Origin: Elgaria multicarinata webbii
Lineage: Eukaryota > Chordata > Lepidosauria > Squamata > Anguidae
Assembly (NCBI RefSeq): GCF_023053635.1
Contig: NC_086173.1
Location: 134,015,197-134,079,196 of the forward strand
Length of the DNA stretch: 64,000 nucleotides
Direction: 5' to 3'
The notes under the pieces were generated by a model, which saw only the letters and a list, made by a program, of their open reading frames with translations, was not told the DNA's origin and did not search any database. Positions 12,536-25,400 of this stretch are shown in pieces; the stretch's first letter is position 1; the number at the start of each line of letters is the position of its first letter. A program made the translations under genes and the position numbers.

Positions 12536-12603
12536 CCAACAGGCAAAATCGTATTCATGTCTACTCAGACCAACAGGCAAAATCGTATTCATGTCTACTC
12601 AGA
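12536..12603. repeat. 34-bp perfect tandem duplication
   Basis: The unit beginning ccaacaggcaaaatcgtatt occurs at 12536-12569 and again, identically, at 12570-12603. The second copy runs straight into a 'caatcctatgcatg'-family foldback copy. Perfect identity suggests a recent event or an assembly artefact. Confidence 0.9.
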
Positions 12604-12779
12604 TGTAAGTTCCACTTTGTTCAGTGGGGCATGGTGTGCATAGGATTGCAGCCCAAGGCAGAGGATTGTATTCAAAGTTTGCCTTACTTATGGTAGACCC
12701 ATTGAAATGAATGGGGCTTGTGTAAGACTAACATTGGATACAACCTTGCAACAATTTACAGAGGGCTCAACAAACCATC

Positions 12780-12903
12780 TTGCGGCACCTTAAAAAGTCT
12801 AGCAAACGTATTTCTAGCATAAACTTTCGTGGACACTGCTAATGACGTGAACAATGTCCACGAAAGCTTATGCCAGAAATGACCTTCAGGTGCCACCAGA
12901 TGC
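12780..12903. mobile_element. Foldback MITE-like element next to the UBA3 promoter
   Basis: The left arm 'tcttgcggcacctta' ... 'cataaactttcgtggac' is the inverted complement of the right arm 'gtccacgaaagcttatgcca' ... 'caggtgccaccaga'. The arm pairing spans about 45-55 bases. A related half copy ('gtggcacattaaagattttg', 'aagcttatgcc') lies at 21905-21992. It is non-coding and ends about 40 bases before the ETS-CRE site. Confidence 0.7.
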
Positions 12904-12944
12904 TTCTTTCCAACCCTCTGCCTGTACCTGACGCTCAAACAGAA

Positions 12945-12957
12945 ACCGGAAGTGACG
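12945..12957 (+). promoter_or_regulatory. UBA3: ETS-CRE composite site in UBA3 promoter
   Basis: ACCGGAAGTGACG joins a consensus ETS core (CCGGAAGT) to a CRE half-site (TGACG), 177 bases upstream of the UBA3 start codon. Such composites are typical of TATA-less housekeeping promoters. Binding is inferred from the motif only. Confidence 0.55.
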
Positions 12958-13014
12958 ACGGCGTCCTTTCCCTTTTTATCTATTTGATGTTCGCCTATAG
13001 AGAAGCGGAAATTT

Positions 13015-13078
13015 ATGGCGGAGACTTAAAGAGAAGCGAAAAAAGCAAAGGGAAACTCTATGGTTTAAGGGCCCCGGC
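13015..13078 (+). other. Two minimal upstream ORFs before UBA3
   Basis: ATG GCG GAG ACT TAA at 13015-13029 and ATG GTT TAA at 13070-13078 lie in the presumed UBA3 5'UTR. They are translated only if transcription starts upstream of them, which sequence cannot show. Confidence 0.4.
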
Positions 13079-13133
13079 CGGCGAGGAGCTTCCTGTTGTG
13101 GTGCATTGTGGGGAAGAAGGCGAAGAAGCGGCT

Positions 13134-13909
13134 ATGGCGGATGCTGAGGAGCCGTGAGTACCCGCGTGGCTGTCTGTTTCCCTTTCACAATCCTTCCCCG
13201 CCGTGGCTGCCCGGAAGGGGCTCCTGGTGGGTAGCGGGGAGCTCCCCCTTCGCCTCTGCCCCCCAGTCCGCCTTCCCAGTCGTGGCGGGAGCGCGGGTTT
13301 GAGCCTGACCCGGTCGGTGACTGACCCTTCTTTTATTCTCTCTCGTTATAGGGAGAAGAAAAGAAGGAGGCTAGAGGAGCGGCGGCTAGCGGGAGAGAGG
13401 CAGAGAGAGATGGGGTCAGTGCGGGGGGTAGGGACGGAGGGGGCGCCGGGAAGGAAGGAGGAGGAGGAGGAGGAGGAGAAGGAGCCAAGGAGGGGGAGAC
13501 CAGGCGAGGGTGTGGGCAGGGAAGGGAACCGGGGGGGTGGTGGTGGTGGTGATTTGTTTATTCATTTATTTATTACAATTATACACCGCCCCATAGCCCC
13601 ATGAGGCGATTTACAAAAGTTTTTTAAAAAGTGAACGTTAAAAGGTATACAACATTTTAAACCATCAGAAACATAAAAACAACAGTATAAAAACAACGGA
13701 ATCCATTTAAAAACAACAGTTCTAGGGTCCGGTAAAACAAACAAACTTAGTGTTGTTAAATGCTGTTAAATGCCTGGGAGAAGAGAAAAGTCTTAACCTG
13801 GCGAGGTTAAGCCAGGCGAGCCTCATTGGGGAGACCGTTCCATAATTTGTGGTGGTGAGGAACTGAGGATCATGTGAGGAGGTGGGGGACCATTAATTTA
13901 CAGAGGGCG

Positions 13910-13960
<51 letters not shown>

Positions 13961-16900
13961 TCATCATCACCACAACTAACACTGTGGCTGAGTTCGGATG
14001 TCATATTAATCAACTGGGGGGGGGGGTAATAGGAACAGAATGGGAAACAACCATTGACTAGCATGTAGTCTGAACTCAGCCTGTGTTTCAGATCATGTGC
14101 AATTCACTAACAGATATATGTGATTCATTAGAAGCGCCAATTCCCAACATGCTGGCTCTACACAGATTTAGTTCTCTCTCAGGTGGTATATTATCTGGTC
14201 TTCACCACTTCAGACTGCTGGTGAGAACTCATTTGATTTTATATGCCTCTGTACTTGTACTAATAGTAATAAACCTTGCATATAGAAACCTAGGTTATAG
14301 CCCTTTCTCCCCTGATGGTTTTCTGTGTGCAAAGCAGTTTTTTGTGTTTTAGACAGAGGAGGATTCACTTACTCTACATCTGCAGTCTGAATTGGGTACA
14401 GTCCTTACCACTTCCTTTTGTCTGCATCCCAAAGGTGTTTGGTCCACACAGCAGTGCAACAAATGGTTTAAAAATACTTTGATGTTTTGAGTTTTTCATT
14501 TAATTTTGAACATGTATTCAAACACAGGCATTTTATATTTTGCTAATCATCATGCTTCCTCCCTGACACTGACTTATTAAATGGTGCCTCTGCAGAGGTT
14601 TGAGGGAGAAGTATGACTCATTCAGGAAAATGCTGAATTTATTATTTATTTACTTATAACATTTATATCCCGCCCTATATCATTAAGATCTCAGAGCGGC
14701 GTACAGATAAAAGCATACAGTGTAAAACAATAAATATGCACAGTTAAAAACGAATTAAGCCATGAACCAAGTTAAAACAATATATAATTTAAAAGCAGTA
14801 AAAGCGGTTAAAACAATGTGTCATCTTAGTCAATTTAACCATCAAAGGCTTTGTTAAAAAGCCATGTTTTTACTGAATGGTTGCTAGTGGATAAGGTAGA
14901 AATAAAATAAACTTGGACAGTTTACTCTTAGAGATCTGGACAGTTTACTCTTCCTCTTGGTGCTTTTGGCAATGGTGGCTGTACCTAAACTACTGCAGAT
15001 TAATAGAAAACTGGGGAAAAGGGGTCCTTGGATCCAAAGAATCTTCAGTTTGGAAAGTGAATTGACAAAACCTTCCTTGGCTCTTAAAAACTAAAAAAAC
15101 TAGGTTCCAGCAAAAGTACATCACTTCATTTAAAGCTCTGTGAGTGATGTACCTTAACCATGTACTTGTTACTGTGCTGCTATCTTGTCCCTTTTCCATT
15201 TTTCTGTGATTTTTCTTTTTCTTTTTTTGCCAATGGGCAAGACAATAGACTGGCAAGGAATTGTGGTGGAGGGGGAATCTGGGTACGCAGTGGAGAAATG
15301 AACATGTGGATGTTTCCCTCCCACATAGAGATGTAAAGGCCCAGAAATAAAATGGGGGAAATTGGGTGGGTGGGGGACCCTCCATTTTTGGGTGGTTTTT
15401 TTTTTCTGAGGATCCTGTTTGGTCCCCCCACAAAAAGGAAAAATTAAACAGCTTTGGATTATGAAATACTTTCCTTTAGAATTTAAGACAAATTATTTAT
15501 ATTGTTACCCAGTCTTTATTCCATCCCAAAATGATTTCTAAAATCTATGTATTAAGAACTTTTATAGAAATATTAGAGATGTAAAATGTCTGGAAACAAT
15601 GGAGCCATGGGGGGAAAATGTTTTTTAATCTTCTCTGTAAGATTCTGAGCATAGTTAGTTCTTCCATTCCTTATTAAAATTATTGAACTAAAGTATATTT
15701 TATTGATAGACATTTATGTTCAGTTTTCCAACATGTGAGTAGAGTCACCATTCTGCATTCTTGACAGTTTGGGCTTCGTTCTGTAGAGTTCTGTGTTTCT
15801 GATGATGTAGCAGTCATTTAATGTAATTCTAAAATATGTCAATTTTATGAGCAAACTAAATTATACATAAAGTAACTTTAGGAACAGAATAAAAAAAAAA
15901 ACCATCTTTATTCCAAGAAGCCTTTCTTTAACATGCAGCCTTGGATTTCTGTGTTGTTGTTTTTGCTTCTTTTTAAATTTTGTTTTAACTGTTTTATTCT
16001 GTTTTTATTTTCATTTTACCTTGTACACCGCTCTGAAATTTTTTCAATGAGGAGCGGTATATAAATATTCTAAATAAATAAAATAAATAAAGCAACCCTC
16101 CCTAACTTGCTCCCCTCCGGATGTTTTGGACTTCAGTGTTTTGGATTTCGGCATTCCTGAAGGCTGATAGCAGCTGAAGTCCAAAATATCAGGAGGGCAC
16201 CAGGTTGGGGAAGGTTGTCTTAAAGCGACAAAGTGACTAGATCTATTGCTTATTTTTCTATTTCCCCCCAAATTTCAATTTTCCCAGGAAAAAAAATCCC
16301 CCCATGGCCTCAAAATGCCAGGAAATTTTACAGATTGCTGAGAGCTAGAGCTAGATGAGTAACTTCCCTGATCTGATCATCTATATCATCACCTTGTATA
16401 TGCAGGGTGGCCTCATTTCACTGCTTTACTGAGACCAGTGAAATGGGACCAATGAAGACTGAGCATAATCATTGTCATTTTCATAGCTGAAAGAATCCTT
16501 GTGGATTCTTGATGATGAATCAGTAATGAAACTCCTGCAAATACTAATTCATCTCTAAATGGAATGAATACTAAGTGTATTTTAGTGTGACAGCTCATAA
16601 AGTACTATTGCAAGTATTCCCAGGATTACTCTCTCTTTAAGAGGTAGACCCAGTTTGCTTGTCACAAACAGCCCATGGTTTATTAACCCTGATTGTTGTT
16701 AATGAAGCAGGAGTAAACAAACAAACTGGCTTATGCCCATTCCCACTAAGGCTGGGTTCGGATGACATGCTAATCAATGGTTGTTTTCCATTTCGTTCCT
16801 ATCACCCCACCCCCTGTTGATTAGCATGTCGTCTGAACCCGGCCTAAGTTTACCCAGGGATGGAGCAGCCTTGTGTTGTTTAACTTGGTAGGAGTGGTTG

Positions 16901-19900
16901 TGCAGGAGCCAGCTTGCATGTTCCTGCTCACTCACAGCTTCCCAGGGTTTGTTTAAATTTAAGGCAGCCATGTCGTGTGAACCAGACCTTAGAATCAAGG
17001 TATGTTTGGATTGTAGTTGACTGACCAGTATATGTAATAATGTGTTGTTCTAGCATGTATTGATGAGCTATCCTTTTAAAAAATCAAGGGTTGTTTATGT
17101 AAAAAGGAGAGCAAGAGTAAAATAAGATTGGTAAGAATGGGACTAGGAGGTGATGTAATTAACTGTTTTAAAATGTGTAAATTCCTGAGGGTACGATCCT
17201 GTGCATGCCAACTTGGGGGTAAGTGCATCTTACGTCCAAGTAAACATACATAAGATAAGGTTGTATATTTGTTTGTATTACTTAGAAACACTAGCTATTT
17301 ACAACGATGACACCATAAACAATAATTTAAGAGATTTATTGGCTGCAATGCAGTATTTTCCCTATATGGGAAAAACGTTATACCCTATTTAAAGTTTTCC
17401 AAAAATGCCATACAATTTGGGAGATGTGTTTGAGATGTATGACATTTCAGAATATAAGAAATAATTATTTATTTGTTTGATTTGAGTCATACCCCGCCCT
17501 TCAGCAGGTTCTCAGGGCAGCTTTCAGAAAGTTAACTATGGTAAAATGCAATTAAAACAAAAACATTAAAGCATCACAGTATAAGAGAGCAGTTTAACCA
17601 CAACATTTGTATCTTGCAGCATACGTCTAAAACTTTAAGGGTGCAATCCTATGCATGTTTAGACAGGGAAAATAGGCTTTCAACTCCTAGCATTTCCCAG
17701 CTAGCCATGCTGTAGACTTTCTTCTGTCTTAAGAATGCATAGGATTTTACCTTAAATGGTTGTATTTGGATATGTTAAAGAGACTAGAGAATTTGCAGAA
17801 TTTGAAAGTTGTAGTTAGGATAGAAATTCAAATCTAATATGTTATACATTTGCATCAAGTGCAGATTAGAAATTTGTAATCTAATATATGTTTTTTTTAT
17901 TTTATTTACAATATTTATATACTGCTCCCCATTCAAAATTTTAGAGCAATGTACAAGATAAAATAAAATAAAAACACATTAAAATAGATTTTTAAAAGAA
18001 GCAAAATGCAAAGTGAACCATAGCTGGTCATCAAGGGAAGCCTTCCTTGAACAGCAACGTTTTCAGGAAGCTCCGAAAGGAATACAAAGTTGGAGACTGT
18101 CTGACCTCCAGAGGCAGGGAATTCCATAGGAGAGGGGCTACCACGCTGAAGGCTTTTCCCCTGGTGGACTCCAGTCGGAGGATGGGTCTATGTGGAACCA
18201 TCAGGAGCATGCCCTTGGATGACATCAGTGACTAGGCAGGTTGATAGGGGAGAAGGTGCTCTCTCAGGTATCCTGGTCCCAAGTTATTTAGGGCTTGGTA
18301 CACCTAGTACAAGAAACTTAAACCTGGCCCAGTAGTGAAAAGGCATGCCGTGCAGTTCCCTCAGCATGGGAGTTACATGCTGGAAAGGGGCAGCTCTAGA
18401 GAACAGCTGAGCATTATATTGATAATGTTCTGACATTCAGAGAAGCAAATGAATTGCATAAAAAATCCCTTTTTGTTTTTAAAATATGAATTTTATGTTA
18501 CATCCAAAATGTAGAGTTTTGCTTAAAACAAGCCACCGGTTTTCCTGAATGAATTACCAAGGGAAGTATAGCAGTCACTGGGGTAGTTCCCTCTGTTATT
18601 GTCAGAAGAGGTATACTAATCTTCTGTATAACTTCTATGTACAAACACCCCATCAAATATCCCCCACCCCACAATTACATTTCTATAAATCATGCCTGAA
18701 GTGGCTGGCTGTTAGATGTAGCACTTCAAAAATACTAATATTTCCCCCCTCTATTCTTTGTTTTAATAGTATTGACATACTACTATACCAAGAAAAGCAG
18801 ACCAAAAAATTCAGGCTGTACTTGTATGAGAGCAGTTACTATGTGTGTCCTTTCCATTCCCAGACTCTCTATCATAAGTTTGTTTTAGAAATAGCCCATT
18901 TCTTTGTGACTGCGGTAAATAGTTGTAAAAAAGCCCAATAGCTAATGAAGACCCAAATATTTCATAAAATTCCTATGGGTAAAATGAAGTCGGTAACATC
19001 TTGCTCACCGTGCTTTGTCTGATAACTGTATTTCAACAATACAAAAGGAGAATCTAAAGCTTGTAGAGATACTGTTTTGTGTGTGTGTGTGTGCGTTTTT
19101 CCTACTGGTTTTTTTGCAGCTGAATTTCTATGTTCTGTGCAGAATGGCTGTTGATGGTGGGTGTGGGGACAATGGAGACTGGGAAGGTCGCTGGAACCAT
19201 GTAAAGAAGTTCCTCGAGCGATCTGGACCATTCACACACCCTGATTTCGAGCCAGGCACTCAAGTGAGAAATGGTTATTTTAAATACAAATGTTTGAAGT
19301 ATTGTGTTGCAAACTATTGTGATCCCTTCTGCCTGTTTGCTACTCATTAATGAAATATGAGCTAGACTGCAAACTTTTGAAATTAACCAACTGATTTTCT
19401 ACATGACGGACAATTGGTCTTGCTTATTATCTATGCATAAATAATAGTGGGGATGCTGAAAGAGTCTTAGGGCACTTTTCATATTTCATTTATACAAGAA
19501 TAAAATAGAATTAGCAACACTGAGCATTTATATAAATGGAACAATGAAAACTGGTGAGATAATGTTGAAACTGTTTATTTTAGATGTGTGTTATATTTTA
19601 ATATCAGTTTATAACTCAGTTTATTGAAATGTATAAACCTAATTGTAGATTTGATGCAGGTGTAAAGCTACCCTGGTTTAAGGGATGGTGGGCCACTCTG
19701 GGTTTGTGCACTTCCTCCTCCTAATACCTTCCTTCTCTTATCCCTTCCTCCAGTTGTTCACACTTGTGTCTACCCAGGTTCCTTGTTGCCCCAAGGCCAT
19801 TTTAATCCTGGTTAAAATTAACGTGGGGGCTCCTCCTTAATTCCAATTCAGAGTGTTGTTTAAGATTGCAATTGTGTGCATGCACATCTGGGTGTAAGTG

Positions 19901-22416
19901 CCATTGGATTCAGTGGAATTTACTACTGAGTTGGTATGCATAAATTTGCACATGGTGGGGTAGACAACCCAGTGCTCTCCAGATGTTTTGGGCTGTAATT
20001 TCCATAATCCCTAACCATCAGCCATGCTGGCTAGAGTTGGTGGCAGTTGTAATCCAAGACAACGGGAAGGCACCAGGTTGCCTGCAGCAACAGTCAGATT
20101 ATGATTGCATATAATACTAGATTCAGACACTAAAAAATCAAACTGGCAGAAGTATATGTTAGTGTAAAATATATGTAGTTCAGTGTTGAAACTATTGATG
20201 TCTGTCTTCCTGTATAGTATACATTTTTGTTTGTTATTTTTTAAAACAAATTAAAAGTACTACTTGGCAATGCAGGATTATCTGTACCATTCAGATTAAA
20301 TGCTGTACTGCCATAAAATGAATTCTTATTGCCAACGAATTCTGTTGATTTTCACAGTGTTTTGTTTAAAAATCTATTGTCATGAAACTGTTGTTAGAAA
20401 TATATTGTTCTGTTTTAAACAAACTATTTGTCTTGGTTCTTTACAGCCCCTTGACTTTCTGTTAAACACGTGTAAAGTTCTAGTTATTGGAGCAGGAGGA
20501 TTAGGATGTGAACTCCTGAAAAATCTGGTAACACTTTTATTTTTATTTCGTGATAGCTTGCCCTGTTCACTGTGAAGATACTCATTTTGCTTGGTGTTCT
20601 GCTCTGCATACTAAGTTGTCAGAGTTATGTGATTTAATATCCTTATATATAAAGCATGTTAACAATTTGCTTTAGCAACTAGGTCATAGCAAATTACACA
20701 CAGAGACTGAAACAAATGTGGAGTTCTATTGAATATATCCCATGCTTAATATACAACCAATTCTGCAGCCTATTCAGACCTATAGAAACATTCAAAAATC
20801 TAAATATTCTTCGTGTAATATTCTCAAATACTCCCAATACATTTGGAATACAGATGTCTTTTACAAAGTGTTTCTTAGCTTTGCTGCCATTTGAGTGGAA
20901 TAAAGAACAAATCCTGTTCAAAGGCAAATTAACAAATTATTCTTACTATTAACGTCAGGTTGGAGAAGGCTGTTATACACTTTAATCATAGAGGGAAAAT
21001 GTAGATACATATTGATTTTGTTACTTGAATGTTTGCAAGTACTATGAAGAAAAAGTGACACAAATGGGAAAAAAGATGGACAAATCGAAACCTTAACAAT
21101 TTTTTAGAGGGTTTGCTTTTAGAAGCTGTGCCCCAGACCAGAAATGCGACTGATGATAATCCAAAACCTGGATAAGTACCAAATAATAAAGGTGTTCTGT
21201 TCTTGAATGCACTAATATACTGTCCTTCTTCTACTTTGAATTGGATGCAGGTAATTAGGGAGGAAAAGAGTAGTTCTTACACTTACATTTATACTTTTCC
21301 ATGTAACACTTTTGCACGGACTTGGAATGCTCTTGCATGTATTGCTATTGTATTCTCAAAGGACTGTTTTCCTCAGCTTGCATCCAAGAGAAAGCACTTC
21401 TGCTTGTGTAAGAAAGCTCTGCTGAATTCTTCCAGTTTCTCTATATTGCTGCAACCCCCATACCCCCATACCATGCTTTTTCAGAGAATTCCTGGAAGCC
21501 CTGTTGGTGGTAGTGGAGTTCTGCTTTATCTTCACTAGATCTATCCTCTTTTGTATTCTCAAACTCCATAGAACATTATGTTTTGAGATTAATAAATTGA
21601 ATGTTTGTCCCACCTAGAAGAGGCAAAATAAGTAAATGTCTGGCAAAGTCTTTCAATGTCTTTAAAGCTAATGGACTGCAGTGTTAGTCCCTAGGTTGTG
21701 TGGGAGGTCTGCCTAAGAAGCATAAATGTCTTCTGAAAAACTCCTGGTTTCTTCCAAGACATCTTCTTGCATGGTCTTTTTCTACTTTAATTCGTATACA
21801 TGGGGCTAGGTCTCTGCCCCTTAACTTGGTAACTAATTTTACTCGTGACTGCTTAATCTTGCTTGCTGGTTCTTTGCTCCCCTTAAGAAACCTAGAGCAC
21901 TTAATTTTCAGAGAGGTAGTCGTGTCAGTCGGTTGCAGCAAAAAACCTGAAGAGTTTTGTGGCACATTAAAGATTTTGAAAGCTTATGCCATAATAATTT
22001 TGTCCTTCAGGAACCACAGTACTGTTTGTTGTTTCTAGACCAAGGATGGGTAGAAAGAAGACATCTGGGTGGTTTGGACTAACTCCTAACATTACTGACC
22101 ATTGGACATGCTGGCAGGGGCTTCTGGAAATTGAGGTCCCAAACATCTGGAAATCTGCTGACTTCCCACCCCTGCACTAGAGCACACAATTGTCTCTTGC
22201 TGCCTTTACAGGCATTTTATGTTGATTTTGATACGAGCGGATGTCTCCTTTTCTGTTTGGTGATTGTTGTGTGGGTTTGCCTATGTCATTTGTCCCGTTC
22301 TGCCTGTCTACTGGTTTAACGTGGAAAATTTCTAAAATTAATTTCGGGATTGATACATGCTTAGTTTAAGTTTTCAGTTGACTTTGTTCAGGCTGCTCAT
22401 GTACATATATGCATTG

Positions 22417-22449
<33 letters not shown>

Positions 22450-25400
22450 TATTTATATAGCAGAAAAAAATAATCTTGTTTTTCGTACTGTGAATTGATC
22501 ACATCGATTCTTTTTTCTGCTCTGATTTGATCAGTGCATATATGCACTATGTACATCGGTAACATGAAAAGAAAAATAAAGATTCAGAGATAAAACTGTT
22601 AACCTAGGTCTCGGAAGAGTTTGGAAATAAAAAATGGAGGAACAGCAGTTTTCTAACATATCACACAGATTTGCTTTGCAAATTAAATCAGCTAATTTTG
22701 AATCCCAAAATCCAGGGAGAAATTTGAATTGCGAGAATTTAATAATATAACTTTGCAAACAAAATACTGAGAGACAATCACTTTTCAGTAATTTGTTTAA
22801 AATTATCAGCACCAGTTGAGTGGATAAGGTTTTTGCATGAAGTGACTGCAACTTTTCTTCCATTCCTGCAGTGCATGCCCACGCTGAAACATGGTAATTG
22901 CAGGATTCTGTAATTGCCTGTGTGGACTATGGCCTGAGAAACTCATGAAATGAAGTAAATCCATTATATTTAGACATGGGATTTATAGCCAACAAAGACT
23001 AGTCTAAAGCACCTTTACTCAGAACAGCTGTGCTGAAAGCAATTGGGCTTCTAAGCAAGTGTTTTAGGACTGGACTTGGATATTCAGAGATTTCAGCATT
23101 TGACATGCTGAGAATTTCAATTAACTTCATTACTCATTTTGGCTACTTGACAGCATGTCTATGTATTGTGGAAGCCAGAATGGCAACTTTTCAAAGTTCA
23201 AGTTAGTAAGCATCAAATTGTTACTTCATTTTAATGGGATTCTTAAATTGAATTGTGATTACATATGCCCTCTGTTAGTTTATGCATTGTCATACTAAAG
23301 AAAATTTAATGTCAGTTCTGGAAAAACCTAAGCTAGAGGTATTCAGTGAGTGTGTTTCCTTCTATGTAACCTGTAGAAAAGGGCTAATAAAGTATGTCCC
23401 AAGGGGCCTTTTCTAGCGTGTTGAGGTGCTTTCCTAGAAAAGTTGTGCCACAGAGAAATGTTGAACCAGGTGTGGCTGCTGGGCCTCTGCTGCATTAGTT
23501 TTCTTCAATAATAAATGTGGAATCCTGTTCTATATACTAACTTAAACCTAAAAGATTTTGATACGTTGCAAACCCTTAAAATATTGGTATTTTTCAGAAG
23601 CAGCAAGGTCATCAAAACAGTTCTGAAAATGAAAATATTGCTTTGTTTTTGTAATCTTGATTTCTTTATCTATACAGGCACTGTCTGGTTTTAGACAAAT
23701 TCATGTTGTTGACATGGACACTATTGATGTATCTAATCTGAATAGGCAATTTTTGTTCCGGTAAGTCATTCATTTTAATAAGACTTTCTGGAAACTGAGT
23801 TCATGAATCTTTTTGTGTAAATCATGAATGCCATGACATTCCTAATAATAAATTAGTTCTTTATTTTCATTCCACTAGCACTAGAAATATCTTGTAAAAA
23901 TCTAACTGTCCTCTTTTTAACCTCCCCCTGCTATCCCCTTGCCTGCTTCTGCCACTTTTTCTTTTCTTCTTCATCATACCAGTGCAGTATAGCTTTCTTT
24001 GGATGTAAAAAGCATTTCCTTCTCAGTAGTGTTCTCAGATATGAGTGACGGTAAAGATAACTGTGAAGCTCTGTGTGCCAAAAAATGGAGTATCTCAAAT
24101 GATAGTCTCGTGGAAAACACATTGCTGATTATGTGGCCCTTTTACAATTGGAGGCCATGATCCAAAATGTCCCTTTCTGCATACAAGAAAAAGATTTGCA
24201 TGAGTTTGTTTCTGACACCAGGTATTTGTTCTGCATCAGAAGCCACTTCTGAAGTTCCGAGGCCTGTACATGGGGATGCATTTGGTAATGGGGAATTCGG
24301 AAGCCCCTTTGTCTCCTTGAATCTCACTATGGATCAGACTTAAAAGAGCAATTTCAGTGATGATCAGTAATCACTTTTCTATGTTTGTAGAGAGTTTGGA
24401 GAAAATAGTTCATTAGGTGTTTGCTTTGTTATGACCTATAGTTTGAAATTAACAAAGGTGACATAATAGCAACATAATCTTACTATATTTCACTGAAGTG
24501 GTTATTAGAGAAATAAGCCCAAATCCCAACATTAGTTGGGCAGACTTTTGCTCACATTAGGGTTTTTAATATTATTTTTTATTATTTATTTATTTTTGCA
24601 TTTATATCCTGCCTTTTTTCCTTCCAAGGAACCCAAGGCGGCATACATAATCCTCCTCCTCTCCATTTTATCCTCACAACAACAACCCTGTGAGGTAGGT
24701 TGGGCTGAGAGTCTGTGACTGGCCCAAAGTCACCCAGTGGGTTTCCATGGCCAAGTGGGGACTAGAACCCGGATCTCCCGACTCCCAGTCCGACACTTTA
24801 GCCACTACACACTGGCTCCAGTAATGGAGTTTTCCCTTGACTACTTTCTCCTGGGGGCCCTTCACATCCCTGAGGGTCCCCCAAGCCCTCCAGATCAGAT
24901 TTGTGGGACTGCACAGGGAGAGAGAAAATTTGTTCCACCAGCAGTGCCTCTTATGTTGTCAGAAGAACAATATTGGATACTGTGATGTTTCACTGTTTCA
25001 TGCCATTTATCTGTTATGTAAATACTGTTTAGACTTTTATGATAAGGCTGGTGAGTTATTAATTCTTTTGGGAGGGGGAGCGAGTGAATGGAATGTTGGC
25101 GTTAATGCTGATTGGCTGTTGGATTTGAGTGTATGAAGGGGAGTGACAGTTAAAGTCAATTGTTGGTAGTTAGTAGTTGGAGAGAGTCGGGGTCAGTCTG
25201 CTGTAGAGGATAGAGCAGTGTAGGGTCTGCATGTTATTGTTTTGGGAATAAGAGGGAGCAGGATGAGTGAGATTAGGACTTTAGAGGGTAGAGTAGGCAA
25301 GGATGCAAGACATCTTTATTGTAACAACTAAGTACTGAAACAAATTAAACCATAAGCTTGCTAAAACATGTGAACTTGTTAAATAAAAGTTATTTTGTTT

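Larger units (their letters stand above)
9321..12779. other. Intergenic region between divergent ARL6IP5 and UBA3
   Basis: No conserved coding exon was recognised. It holds a LINE tail at 10.93 kb (minus), an L2-like LINE 3' end at 11.4-11.94 kb, foldback copies at 10.48 and 12.57 kb, a 34-bp tandem duplication at 12.54 kb, and a C-rich tract near 12080. The stretch 9600-10450 shows nothing I can name. Confidence 0.6.
13415..19142 (+). other. UBA3: UBA3 intron 2
   Basis: The longest UBA3 intron, 5.7 kb. Repeats fill much of it: LINE 3' ends at 13.55, 14.64, 15.96, 17.47 and 17.9 kb, foldback elements at 13.99, 16.10 and 16.75 kb, and a (GT)n tract at 13912-13957. The segments 14.08-14.6, 15.0-15.95, 16.25-16.6 and 18.45-19.05 kb show nothing I recognise. 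Confidence 0.7.

Noticed and set aside
12870-13157. N-terminally extended UBA3 start using upstream in-frame ATGs
   Set aside because: The extension crosses the foldback element and promoter motifs, and the family starts at MAD-EEP with a good context at 13134. It is kept only as a start-site caveat.
13203-13604. 133-codon frame around UBA3 exon 2
   Set aside because: Only 13352-13414 is exon. The rest is GC-rich intron read through in the same frame.
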